Part shown: in pieces, positions 19,366 through 27,767 of the stretch
Layout: each line of letters starts with the position of its first letter
Position numbering within the stretch: position 1 is the stretch's first letter
Origin: an uncultured Poribacteria bacterium
GTDB lineage: Bacteria; Poribacteria; WGA-4E; WGA-3G
Assembly (NCBI GenBank): GCA_951828385.1
Contig: OX639973.1
Span: 2,905,200-2,969,199 of the forward strand
DNA: 64,000 bases
Direction: 5' to 3'
The notes under the pieces: model-generated
What the model was told of the DNA's origin: nothing
The model's input: only the letters and a program-made list of their open reading frames with translations
Database searches by the model: none
Translations under genes and position numbers: made by a program

Positions 19366-19518
19366 AAAATCTGTAGTTTGTGTAGCACGTATCCGTTTGT
19401 ACCATAGGCTGTTAGCCTGTGGTCTGTAGGATATGCTGTTAGTCGGTGCCATTTCAGGGTCATTCAATTGTAGGTTTTTAGTGTCATATTTTTCACAGGT
19501 GTTAATATTTTCGCAAAA

Positions 19519-19552
19519 GCAGAAGTCGCGTGACTTTTCACGCGACTTCTGC
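19519..19552 (+). repeat. Perfect 15-bp hairpin before the ISAs1 transposase
   Basis: GCAGAAGTCGCGTGA, a CTTT loop, and TCACGCGACTTCTGC form a perfect stem 43 bp before the transposase start. The second ISAs1 copy has a hairpin at the same place with the same loop but a different stem sequence, so pairing rather than sequence is conserved. Confidence 0.85.
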
Positions 19553-19595
19553 TATACTTCACCGTAAAAAATGACCATATTTTTTGAGGTGAATC

Positions 19596-20770
19596 ATGAC
19601 AAGAAATCACTCTTGCCACTTACTCATTATGTTAGCAGAAGTGTCAGATCCGCGCAATAAAAAAGGACAACGCCACCCCTTAGCCGCAATGCTCACACTC
19701 ACCGTCGTCGGACTCCTGTGTCGACAACGCAGCTATACAGCGATTGCCAAATGGGCACGCCTCCACCCGGAGCTGCGACAGGTTTTGGGGTTCACTGCGA
19801 AGCAGACCCCCGCAGCATCAACGTTTCATTATCTCTTTCGGCGACTTGACATCACCGGGTAGAGAAAGTCCTCACCGAGTGGACAACACAAACTTTAGCA
19901 CGTTTGGACATTTCCACGGATGACTTGAAGGGACTTGCGATAGATGGCAAGATCTTAGGCAACAGCCATACCGAAGATGCCCGTAGGACACATCTCCTCA
20001 CAGCCGTTCTTCATGAGTTAGGCATCCCTATCGCAGCATGTGCGGTCGGTGAAAAAACCAATGAAATCCCTGTCTCCATCGAACTCCTGAAGGCGTTTGA
20101 TGTCGCAGGGCTCGTCATCACCACGGACGCACTTTTGACCCAACGCAAGTTCTGTCAACAAATCCTTGACCGTCAAGCAGATTACTGCCTCCCCGTCAAA
20201 GCGAATCAGAAGCAGTTATTTGAAGATATTCAAGCCCTCTTTGAACCCCTTGATGAAACAGACCCACCCGAAGTCAACCAACGCCGCTTTGAAAATCTTC
20301 ACGCAGAAGCCGGTGCCCATCTTCAAACCTATACGGATACAGAAGACGCAAAAGGGAGGTTTACCACACGCACCCTCACCGCAAGCACTCTCTTGACGGA
20401 ACACACCCACTGGCCAGGACTCCAGCAAGTTTATCAATATACCACACAGCAAAAGTGTAAAAGCACCGGGCAGGTCAAACGCCACGTGCAGTATGGTATC
20501 ACAAGTCTGACACCCGAACGTGCCTCGGCAGCAGACTTGCTGAAACTCCGACGAGAGCATTCGACGATTGAGAATAAACTTCACTGGATCCGAGATACCG
20601 TCTTTCAAGAAGATGCATCATGCGTCCGAACCGGCGTTATCCCCCAAGTCATGGCAGCCATGCGAAACACAGCACTCTCTGTTTTACGATTCACTGGACA
20701 TACAAAAATCACCGACGCACTCCAACTTTTGGCTTCAGAACCTAAACTCGCAGTTAACCTCATAAAATGA
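19596..20770 (+). pseudogene. ISAs1 transposase, frameshifted
   Basis: The first part (19596-19862) reads MTRNHSCHLLIMLAEVSDPRNKKGQRHPLAAML... and stops at a TAG. The sequence then continues in the -1 frame from about 19859 (VEKVLTEWTTQTLARLDIS...) to 20770. The DDE residues are visible as GLAIDGKIL, VITTDALLTQ and IENKLHWIRDTVFQED. Compared with the intact copy at 28835-30016, a single -1 slip near ACCGGGT explains the break. A sequencing or assembly error in the G run is possible. Programmed frameshifting is not known for this family, so I call it inactive. Confidence 0.85.
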
Positions 20771-20814
20771 GGAATCGTACAATTGAATGACCCTGGGTGC
20801 CATTTCAAATCCAC

Positions 20815-20844
20815 TTGACATTTTCCACTGTTTTACGGTATAAT
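20815..20844 (+). promoter_or_regulatory. Consensus promoter giving a probably leaderless Rpn transcript
   Basis: Perfect TTGACA (20815-20820) and TATAAT (20839-20844) boxes are spaced by 18 bp. The ATG is at 20852, seven bases after the -10 box, so transcription would start at or next to the start codon. No ribosome-binding site is present. The same arrangement precedes the second Rpn copy. Confidence 0.7.
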
Positions 20845-20851
20845 ACAAATC

Positions 20852-21715
20852 ATGGCACAAGACTACGACAATATAGGGAAAAGTTTATGGACAGACCACG
20901 CCGTTGACCTTTCGAGATTCGTACTTGACGAGGCAGACGTTGAAGTCCTTGAAGACCTTGACACTGAGCAACAGACCATTATCGCCCGGCAAACCGACAT
21001 CACAAAACGCATCCGCGTCAACAATCAAGAGGGGATCCTACACGTCGAATTGCAACTCCGCGATAGCACCGATACACCGATGTGGGCCAGAAACGCGCAA
21101 TATCAGGGATACCTCGTCGGCAAATACCAGATGCCTGTCTATTCTAACGTCATCTATTTCCATCCGAGAGCCGGAAGGAATGATCCGGGGGGTTACACCT
21201 ACAAGTGGGACGACTACCAACACACCAATCGCTATAAGGTGATACGGTTGATTGAAATAGAAGGGCAAGCGATTCTGGATAGGCAGGCACCCGGTCTGCT
21301 TCCTTTTGCACCGCTGATGCAACCGCCTGCCGGGATGGACATTGAACGTTGGGTGCAAGCATGCGTTGACGTAACGCGGGCTGCCCCCGTCGATCAGAAA
21401 ACACAAGCGGATTTACTTTACGGAATCTCTGTCTTTGGTGGGATAGTCTATAATGCTGAATTGCTTGACCGACTCATACCGGAGGAACTTATGTTAGAAT
21501 CTAAAACTTACCAACGCCAAATGGAAAGAGCCGCCAGAGAGACTACCATCGAAAACACTCTGGCTTTGCTTAAAAGGCGGTTCCATACAGAGGAGGTAAG
21601 TGCCTTGACACCTGCCCTTCAGAACATTAATGATTTAGAACGCCTTCAACAGTTGCTAGTCGCAGTACCCGAGATGCAAAGCCTTGAAGCCTTCGCCCAA
21701 ATGCTGCACGAATAG
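20852..21715 (+). CDS. Rpn/PD-(D/E)XK nuclease-family transposase-like protein
   Basis: This 287-residue protein resembles Rpn (recombination-promoting nuclease)/PDDEXK-type putative transposases. The nuclease core appears as DITKRIRVNNQEGILHVELQLRDS, with the E-x-Q form of the E-x-K motif, then YQGYLVGKYQMPVYSNVIYFHPRAG. The C-terminal half contains LLYGISVFGGIVYNAELLDRLIPEELMLESKTYQRQ and helical repeats ending LEAFAQMLHE. Expression is likely leaderless (see promoter). It sits in the DUF499/DUF1156 island just after the ISAs1 insertion. A shortened copy lies at 27768-28409. The activity is inferred from the family only. Confidence 0.7.
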   Translation: MAQDYDNIGKSLWTDHAVDLSRFVLDEADVEVLEDLDTEQQTIIARQTDITKRIRVNNQEGILHVELQLRDSTDTPMWARNAQYQGYLVGKYQMPVYSNVIYFHPRAGRNDPGGYTYKWDDYQHTNRYKVIRLIEIEGQAILDRQAPGLLPFAPLMQPPAGMDIERWVQACVDVTRAAPVDQKTQADLLYGISVFGGIVYNAELLDRLIPEELMLESKTYQRQMERAARETTIENTLALLKRRFHTEEVSALTPALQNINDLERLQQLLVAVPEMQSLEAFAQMLHE

Positions 21716-21780
21716 TAGCTAGGATGCCGGTAAGAACAAGTACCGCGCCTATTAACACCCTAACGGTACAGGAGAACATC

Positions 21781-22467
21781 ATGTTTGAAGAAATGGAGAT
21801 ATTGAACAAAAACCTGCAAAAAGGAATGGAGCGATGGCTTGAACAAGACCTCCAACAACGTGGAAGAACGCAAGAAGAGATGCAAGAGATGACACTCAAC
21901 CGGCCATCAGAGAACGACCGCGGGTTTTTCATGGGCACGATTGATAGCTACTTCAATACTGCTTTTGACGAATTGCTTGAACGCACCTGTAAAGACCTCA
22001 TTCAAAAGTGGAATCACGAAGGTGGGAAAAGAGACTTTGCTATTGGTGTCATCCTTGAAATGCTCAAAGATCAAGGGCAACTTAAGGACGAACAAGCCCT
22101 AAAAACATATCTCCAAAATATTGACGACTGGAAAATCATTAAAAAATTGATGGGACTTGCTGCCTTCATGGAGGATTGGATTTTTGTCTCATACACCGCA
22201 CTCATTGAACGGGTCCTCAATAGTAAGGAGCATACCAGAGAAGGCGTTATCGGGGATATCCGAGCATTAATCTACCTACAACTGGGTAAGGACATAATAG
22301 AAGAGTTAACCCCGGCCATTCAAAGAATAGAGGATTTGCAAGAACTTAAACGGGTATTCATCGCCGCTGCCAGAGCACCCAACCTTGGAACGCTCAGGCA
22401 GGCACACCCGGAACTGCAAAACACTAAAAAAGTAGAAAGGTCTTCGCCCGCCCAGCAGCAAAAATAG
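21781..22467 (+). CDS. Helical protein related to the Rpn tail, function unknown
   Basis: The start at 21781 follows ACAGGAGAACATC, and I prefer it to the in-frame ATG at 21724. The 228-residue product is strongly helical and acidic (MFEEMEILNKNLQKGMERWLEQDLQQRGRTQEEMQEM). A middle segment (IGVILEMLKDQGQLKDEQALKTYLQNIDDWKIIKKLMGLAAFMEDWIFVS) is followed by a tail (LTPAIQRIEDLQELKRVFIAAARAPNLGTLRQ). The tail echoes the C-terminal repeat of the neighbouring Rpn-like protein (LTPALQNINDLERLQQLLVAV). The DUF1156 methylase gene starts 7 bp later, so it is likely translated with that gene. Confidence 0.65.
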   Translation: MFEEMEILNKNLQKGMERWLEQDLQQRGRTQEEMQEMTLNRPSENDRGFFMGTIDSYFNTAFDELLERTCKDLIQKWNHEGGKRDFAIGVILEMLKDQGQLKDEQALKTYLQNIDDWKIIKKLMGLAAFMEDWIFVSYTALIERVLNSKEHTREGVIGDIRALIYLQLGKDIIEELTPAIQRIEDLQELKRVFIAAARAPNLGTLRQAHPELQNTKKVERSSPAQQQK

Positions 22468-22474
22468 CAGAAAT

Positions 22475-25276
22475 ATGACCAATTACCGAAAAAAACTCAT
22501 TGAGGTGAATATACCCCTCCAAGCCATTAACGTAGAGTCCGCAAAGGACGCATCGCTCACACATGGACACCCTTCAACACTCCATCGCTACTGGGCACGC
22601 CGGCCCCTCGCCGCATGCCGCGCCATTATTTTCGCGAGTATGGTGGACGACCCCTCCGACTGTCAGGACGAATTCCCAACCGAACCCGAACAGAACGCCG
22701 AACGCAACCGACTCTACAATATCATTAAACGACTCGTAATTTGGAAAACTTGCAACGACGAAAACCTATTGGCGGAGGCACGCTATGAAATCGCATATTC
22801 CGCTGCCCGCAACAACGGTGAGAATCTATCTGTTTTCCGTGAAAAATTCAAAAGCGATCCAAAGGCTGTCCTAAAATACCTTCGCGACCACTGTCCCGCT
22901 GTCTATGATCCTTTTTGTGGCGGCGGTTCTATTCCACTTGAAGCACAGCGATTAGGATTACGCGCCCGCGCCTCCGATCTGAATCCGCTGCCCGTCCTAC
23001 TCAACAAAGCGATGATTGAATTACCGCCGAAATTTCATGACCAGAATCCTGTCAATCCGGATGCTGATCCGTTGGGTATGTTCACTGGCACAGGTAGAAG
23101 ACGAATGCGTTTGCCGTGGAAAGGCACCGCAGGTCTGGCAGCCGACATCCGCTACTACGGTGCCTGGATGCGTGAGGAAGCACACAAACGCATCGGTCAC
23201 CTCTATCCGAAAGCACAATTGCCAGACGGCACTTCTGCCACCGTCGTGGCGTGGTTGTGGGCACGCACCGTGCCGTGTATCAATCCCGCCTGTGGCCTCC
23301 AAATGCCTTTGGTGAAGACTTTTCAGTTGTCGAAAAAGAAAGGCAATGAGCATTGGATTAAACCGGTTATTGACCAACAAACAAACACAATTTCGTGGGT
23401 TGTGCAAACACATAATGAAGGAGTCCCGAAGACCGGTACCGTAAACAAAAATGGCACTTTCTGCATCGCTTGCGGCAGTGCAGCCAAATTGCCCTATGTT
23501 CGCGAACAAGCGAAAGCGGGCAAGATGGGAAAAATAATGACAGCAGTGGTCGCAGAGGGAGATCGCAGAAAACTGTTCTTGCCACCAACTGATGAAGATA
23601 TTCAAGTAGCCCAGTCTATCGAATCCACATGGCAACCAACGAGAGAACTGCCAGATCAAGCTCTGGGGTTCAGAGTCCAGAGTTATGGGATTACACAATG
23701 GCATCAACTTTTCAGCGAACGACAGTTAAATGCCCTGAGACTCTTTGGCGATGCTCTAGGTCAAACTCATAGTCAGATGATGCAGGACGGTGCCTCTCCG
23801 GACTACGCCTCTGCTATTTGCACTTATCTGTCTCTTGCTACCGGAAGGTTGGCTGAAAGTGGATGTTCCTTCGCTTGGTGGCAAGATACAGATGAAGTAG
23901 TTAGGACCATTTTTACCCGTCAAGTAATTAACATGAGTTGGAGTTTCGCCGAAACAAATCCATTCTCTACCACAACACAAAACTGGATGGCCCAAGTAGA
24001 GTGGGTTGCAAAGGTGATTGAACACTTGCCTACGTCTGCAAACCCGGGAGAGGCATATCAGGCAGATGCTGTTGCCACATCGCATGCTATCCATGGACCT
24101 ATTATTGTTACCGACCCGCCTTACTATGACAACATCGGCTACGCTGATTTGTCCGACTTCTTCTACGTTTGGCTGAGACCTGTACTACGAGATACTTATC
24201 CAGACCTATTTGGAGGCATGATGACTCCAAAGGACGAAGAAATAACAGCTAGTCCGCGGTTTGAAGATGCTACGCGACACTTTGAAAAATCGCTAAGCAA
24301 AGCACTGCTGCGGCTGCGCCAACACTGCTCTGTCAAGTTTCCTGCCTCCATCTTTTACGCTTATAAACAGCAGGAAGAGGAACAGTATGGAAAAACTTCC
24401 ACCGGATGGGAAACGATGCTTATAGCAATCATCAATGCTGGTTTTCAAGTAGTCAGCACTTGGCCAATGCGAACAGAACAGCCCAAAGCACTCAAGACGA
24501 ATAAAAATGCACTCGCATCTTCTATTGTCCTTGTCTGCCGACCGCGTTCTGAGGAAACTCCTACTATAACCCGTACCGAATTCCTACAAGAACTGAAACA
24601 GGAAATGCCACCCGCACTTGACCGGCTCACGCGCATCGCAAACATCAGACCTGTCGACTTGGCACAAGCCGCTATCGGCCCTGGAATGGAGGTCTACTCC
24701 CGCTATAGCAAAGTCATACGAGTCAGCGGTGAGGTTGTGCCGATACGCGAGGTGCTAATGCATATCAACAACGAAATTACTGCGTACCATGAAAAAGAAA
24801 CAGGCGAATTGGATCCGGAGAGTCAGTTCTGTTTGACATGGTTACAACAGCACGGCTACACAGAGGGTAATTTCGGGGATGCTGAGGGACTTTCAAAAGC
24901 GAAGGATATAGACCTCGCTGCTATGCACGACAAACTCCTGCTTTCGGCACGCGGAAAGGTTCGACTCCTGAAACCAGAAGAATACACCGAGCGCGACAAC
25001 AGCGAGAACATGACGGCATGGGAAGGATGTCTCCGCATGGTGTGGCACCTGTCCGGTGTAGAGAAAAGCGGCGGTATTTCTGGATGTACTACCGTTGCCC
25101 GTGCGATGCGCGATTACGAGTCCGCAAAGCGTTTGGCAGGAATATTGTATACCTACTATGAACGTCGCGGCGATGCAGAAAGCGCATCACGCTACAACAA
25201 CCTCGTAACCCAGTGGCAATATATCTCGCAATCAATGGGTTCCCCAGAACAGATGAAAATGGAAACTGCACTTTAA
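22475..25276 (+). CDS. DUF1156-type DNA adenine methylase
   Basis: This large methylase carries the N-terminal DUF1156 signature (LIEVNIPLQAINVESAKDASLTHGHPSTLHRYWARRPLAACRA). The SAM-binding motif is YDPFCGGGSIPLEAQRLG near residue 147, and the catalytic motif IV is IVTDPPYYDNIGYADLSDFFYVWLRP near residue 545. A zinc-ribbon-like cysteine set lies between (CINPACGLQMP and CIACGSAAKLP). The family methylates adenine or cytosine amino groups and is found beside DUF499 ATPases. At 933 residues it is full length. I infer self-marking for a defence system, with the DUF499 protein as restriction or translocation partner; no nuclease-helicase is found nearby. Confidence 0.87.
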   Translation: MTNYRKKLIEVNIPLQAINVESAKDASLTHGHPSTLHRYWARRPLAACRAIIFASMVDDPSDCQDEFPTEPEQNAERNRLYNIIKRLVIWKTCNDENLLAEARYEIAYSAARNNGENLSVFREKFKSDPKAVLKYLRDHCPAVYDPFCGGGSIPLEAQRLGLRARASDLNPLPVLLNKAMIELPPKFHDQNPVNPDADPLGMFTGTGRRRMRLPWKGTAGLAADIRYYGAWMREEAHKRIGHLYPKAQLPDGTSATVVAWLWARTVPCINPACGLQMPLVKTFQLSKKKGNEHWIKPVIDQQTNTISWVVQTHNEGVPKTGTVNKNGTFCIACGSAAKLPYVREQAKAGKMGKIMTAVVAEGDRRKLFLPPTDEDIQVAQSIESTWQPTRELPDQALGFRVQSYGITQWHQLFSERQLNALRLFGDALGQTHSQMMQDGASPDYASAICTYLSLATGRLAESGCSFAWWQDTDEVVRTIFTRQVINMSWSFAETNPFSTTTQNWMAQVEWVAKVIEHLPTSANPGEAYQADAVATSHAIHGPIIVTDPPYYDNIGYADLSDFFYVWLRPVLRDTYPDLFGGMMTPKDEEITASPRFEDATRHFEKSLSKALLRLRQHCSVKFPASIFYAYKQQEEEQYGKTSTGWETMLIAIINAGFQVVSTWPMRTEQPKALKTNKNALASSIVLVCRPRSEETPTITRTEFLQELKQEMPPALDRLTRIANIRPVDLAQAAIGPGMEVYSRYSKVIRVSGEVVPIREVLMHINNEITAYHEKETGELDPESQFCLTWLQQHGYTEGNFGDAEGLSKAKDIDLAAMHDKLLLSARGKVRLLKPEEYTERDNSENMTAWEGCLRMVWHLSGVEKSGGISGCTTVARAMRDYESAKRLAGILYTYYERRGDAESASRYNNLVTQWQYISQSMGSPEQMKMETAL

Positions 25277-25323
25277 AAGTAGTAGGCACACGCCGTGTGC
25301 CGTAAACCAATGGACGCTATCTT

Positions 25324-25701
25324 ATGCGTGACAGTGTTACCCCCTATGTCTTACAGTATCAACTCAAGCGAAACCTACGTCCTTTCACGCGCGAAGAAAT
25401 CCAGCAACTACCGACTGGACGGACTGGCGTATATGTGTTGTGGCGAAAAACCGGCACCGAAGGTCGAAACGACTGTCTTTATGTCGGAGAATCCACAACC
25501 TGTGTCCGGCGGCGGTTGCTTCAACACTACTCAAACGCACAAAACGACGGACTCCACTCACAACTCCGGATGTTTAGACCGATCATCCAATTTTCAATAG
25601 AATTCACAGAGGATGCAGAAGAAACAGTCCTATTGGAAGCCGAGCTCATCCGCGAGTGGAAACCGAAAACCAACCTGAAAATGAACCCCGACAAATCCTA
25701 A
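25324..25701 (+). CDS. Small GIY-YIG nuclease domain protein
   Basis: The 125-residue product has the GIY-YIG layout: GVYVLWRKTG...CLYVGES at the N-terminal strands, arginine in CVRRRLLQHY, and the metal-binding glutamate in LLEAELIREWKPKTNLKMN. The family cleaves DNA, alone or fused to other domains. The gene begins 47 bp after the methylase and may be its effector nuclease. It could also be an independent homing-type gene. The start used is the ATG giving MRDSVTPYVLQYQ. Confidence 0.75.
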   Translation: MRDSVTPYVLQYQLKRNLRPFTREEIQQLPTGRTGVYVLWRKTGTEGRNDCLYVGESTTCVRRRLLQHYSNAQNDGLHSQLRMFRPIIQFSIEFTEDAEETVLLEAELIREWKPKTNLKMNPDKS

Positions 25702-25884
25702 CACATCCCGTCACAAAAAATAGACGAAAAGGTGCGCCGCGCCGCTGCGGATGCCCGTGAAAACCTGCTCAAGATGGGTAGATTTGCTTTAACGGATCTG
25801 GACGATTGACGAGGACATACAAGGTATCGAACGCCGAAAATTGCTTAGTTTGTGCCAACTATCTTGCCTCTAAAAAATCGCCCT

Positions 25885-25995
25885 ACTCTGCATGTGATAC
25901 TCACAATGCCTAAAGGCGTGTGCTTCTTACCTTCTCTTGGAAGGCTTACTTGATTTGAGTCCCGAAAACGGTGACCACTTATCAAGTCTACATAG
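25885..25995 (-). ncRNA. Putative omega (reRNA) guide-RNA scaffold at the tnpB 3' end
   Basis: TnpB proteins use an RNA made from the 3' end of tnpB through the right element end, with the guide taken from the flank. The strand, the position just after tnpB and the terminal hairpin at 25902-25922 fit. The guide would be read leftward beyond about 25890. The exact 5' end and border are not defined by sequence alone. Confidence 0.35.
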
Positions 25996-27189
25996 GTTCG
26001 GATTATATCGGATACCTACGGGGGATACCACCGCCCCGACTACAGGGTTAAAAAGGAAACCCTGATACTTCGTCAGAATGTTACTCGCACCCACAACGTC
26101 TCTGTGTCCTTGCCACTCACATTCTCCGCAGCGGTAAGTCCTACGACTGGGTTTCTTTCTATGCCCGCAAGACGGACAGGTTTGAGACGTATAGGCTTCG
26201 TCCTCTATATCAATGCTGATACCTACGGCTTTCGCTTTATAGGTTATCATATTCTGAATTTTAGAGAACGCCCACTGGTGTAACTTCTGATTGGCTTTTT
26301 TACCATAGTTGATAGATTGTCTAATATGCTTTATGTCTCCAATGACAATCGTTTCTATCTTTCGCTCTCGGCAAGTAGAAACAAAACGTGACGTTATTTT
26401 ATGGCGCATATCACGCAACTGCGCGGCTAACTTCTGTAGATTTTTGTTTTTGACGCGTTTTAGTTTTTTCCAGCGTCTGCTATATCTAACGCAACGCGAT
26501 AAGGCTTTATTGATACTGGACTTAAATTTGTTTTGATACCTCACAACACTGCGGATTTCGCGTCCATTATAGATGTCGGCATTGATACCGTCAAAAGAAA
26601 CAATTGGGTGTATTTCGCCCATATCCACTGCAACTGCTGAACCTACTTTTGCTTTCGTTTTTTTCGGAGTTGTGTCATAGGTTGCATGAAACTCGTATTG
26701 TTGCGTTGTTCGGTTATAGACAAGCGAGACTTCGGCTGGCACGACCTTATGGAACTTTTTATCAATCTTAATCCAAAGCGGGTCTCGGTCTAATCCCATA
26801 GAAAGCCGTAGTTTGCCACGCTTATAGGAAATACCTGTTGCTCGCCACGTGAATGTGTGGAACTTTGGGGTCTTATTTGGCGGTTTCGCATTCGGATTCG
26901 TTTTTCGGTTCTTAAAGAAAGAACGTCTCGCACCGCAATAGTCGTCTATGACTGCTTGCACAGAATGAGCTTGGCACGGGTACTGCTTGAACTTCAGATA
27001 TGCCTTGAGTCCACCATCTGAAAGCCAAAAACCTTTCTGCTCATGCGTTTTGAACGCAAGCGAAACGGTTTTAGAATAGATACGTCCACCAAGCCGATTT
27101 AGCCCGTCAAGTTGTTCGGTAGGCTTCGCTGTCGCTAAAATATAGGTTCGGTAGGCTTTCTTGGATTTAGACACGCTTTTGATCCTCAA
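25927..27189 (-). CDS. tnpB: TnpB RNA-guided nuclease, RuvC glutamate displaced
   Basis: This 420-residue protein has the TnpB layout: N-terminal helices and an OB-like part, RuvC-I VAVDMGEIHPIVSF, RuvC-II region IETIVIGDIKHIRQS, a zinc finger TCPSCGHRKKPSRRTYRCGECEW, and RuvC-III GHRDVVGASNIL. In ordinary TnpB the RuvC-II motif contains ED; here it is GD. Glutamates occur 45 and 47 residues later (IDIEDEAYTSQ), fitting the described 'rearranged' active site of some TnpB and Fanzor proteins. The protein is therefore probably an active guided nuclease. It overlaps tnpA by 23 bp. Confidence 0.9.
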   Translation of the reverse strand: MRIKSVSKSKKAYRTYILATAKPTEQLDGLNRLGGRIYSKTVSLAFKTHEQKGFWLSDGGLKAYLKFKQYPCQAHSVQAVIDDYCGARRSFFKNRKTNPNAKPPNKTPKFHTFTWRATGISYKRGKLRLSMGLDRDPLWIKIDKKFHKVVPAEVSLVYNRTTQQYEFHATYDTTPKKTKAKVGSAVAVDMGEIHPIVSFDGINADIYNGREIRSVVRYQNKFKSSINKALSRCVRYSRRWKKLKRVKNKNLQKLAAQLRDMRHKITSRFVSTCRERKIETIVIGDIKHIRQSINYGKKANQKLHQWAFSKIQNMITYKAKAVGISIDIEDEAYTSQTCPSCGHRKKPSRRTYRCGECEWQGHRDVVGASNILTKYQGFLFNPVVGAVVSPVGIRYNPNLCRLDKWSPFSGLKSSKPSKRR

Positions 27190-27580
27190 TATATTCTTTG
27201 ACGACTCTTAGGGATACACAGCCCACAGACGATATGAACTTTGAACGCGTCCAAAGGGAAGGTAAGCGGGATTGAAGGTGTGGGAATTCTTCTCTGAGTA
27301 TCCGAGAAGTGTAACCTTTGATTAATCCCACAATCCGAGTAATAGGCACTTTTGGATTGTTCTCAAGTATCAGGTGAACGTGGTCTTCCATAATCTCACT
27401 GGCACGCACTTTGAAATCCAATTCTGTTTGTTTAGAGCAGATTAAATGGTGCAAACGCTCTTGGATAGACTCGTCTAAAACTTTGCGTCTGTATTTGGTA
27501 CACCAGATAACGTGATATTGACAACTATAAACCATGTTAGTATCTGAATACCAATCTTTTTTAGGATTCTTGATAAACAT
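27167..27580 (-). CDS. tnpA: TnpA, HUH Y1 transposase (IS200/IS605)
   Basis: The 137-residue enzyme transposes single-stranded element DNA. The HUH motif is DHVHLIL near residue 68 and the catalytic tyrosine is in VVKEYIEDQK near the C-terminus. The flanking YSCQYHVIWCTKYRRKVL is characteristic of the family. It appears complete, with normal length. The start ATG at 27580 lies next to an AT-rich region (TATAATATAGTATAAC, 27608-27623) that may hold its promoter. Confidence 0.93.
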   Translation of the reverse strand: MFIKNPKKDWYSDTNMVYSCQYHVIWCTKYRRKVLDESIQERLHHLICSKQTELDFKVRASEIMEDHVHLILENNPKVPITRIVGLIKGYTSRILREEFPHLQSRLPSLWTRSKFISSVGCVSLRVVKEYIEDQKRV

Positions 27581-27731
27581 TATACTATATCCTTTATGTT
27601 AGTTTCTATAATATAGTATAACATATTTTTTAGATAAGGTCAAATATATTTGATAAAAAAAGCAGAAGTTAGCAGGGTTGGACCCGAAGCCTAAAGGCTT
27701 GGGATTGTTAGAGAATTCCCTTCAAATCCGT

Positions 27732-27761
27732 TTGACATTTTCCATCACTTTACGGTATAAT
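27732..27761 (+). promoter_or_regulatory. Consensus promoter before the second Rpn copy (leaderless)
   Basis: TTGACA (27732-27737), an 18-bp spacer and TATAAT (27756-27761) precede the ATG at 27768 by six bases. It matches the arrangement at 20815-20852 and shares the upstream sequence TTCAAATCC. Confidence 0.7.
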
Positions 27762-27767
27762 ACAACC

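Larger units (their letters stand above)
19455..20795 (+). mobile_element. ISAs1-family insertion sequence, copy 1 (1341 bp)
   Basis: The ends are exact: CAGGGTCATTCAATTGTA at the left and its complement TACAATTGAATGACCCTG at the right. The target duplication GGTGCCATTT is present at 19445-19454 and 20796-20805. The family usually has ends starting CAGGG and an 8-10 bp duplication, as here. It inserted between the DUF499 gene and the Rpn-like gene, 90 bp past the DUF499 stop. It carries a frameshifted transposase gene. Confidence 0.95.
25880..27705 (-). mobile_element. IS200/IS605-family element with tnpA and tnpB
   Basis: Both genes are read leftward, with tnpA first. Hairpins with a TAAA loop mark the ends: AAGCC-TAAA-GGCTT (27687-27700) on the tnpA side and ACAATGCC-TAAA-GGCGTGT (25903-25921) just after the tnpB stop. 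No terminal inverted repeats or target duplication are expected for this single-strand transposition family, so exact borders are approximate. Confidence 0.8.

Noticed and set aside
19596-20770. Programmed frameshift in ISAs1 transposase copy 1
   Set aside because: Copy 2 encodes the same protein in one frame and the family is not known to frameshift; the slip site ACCGGGT is not a typical slippery heptamer.
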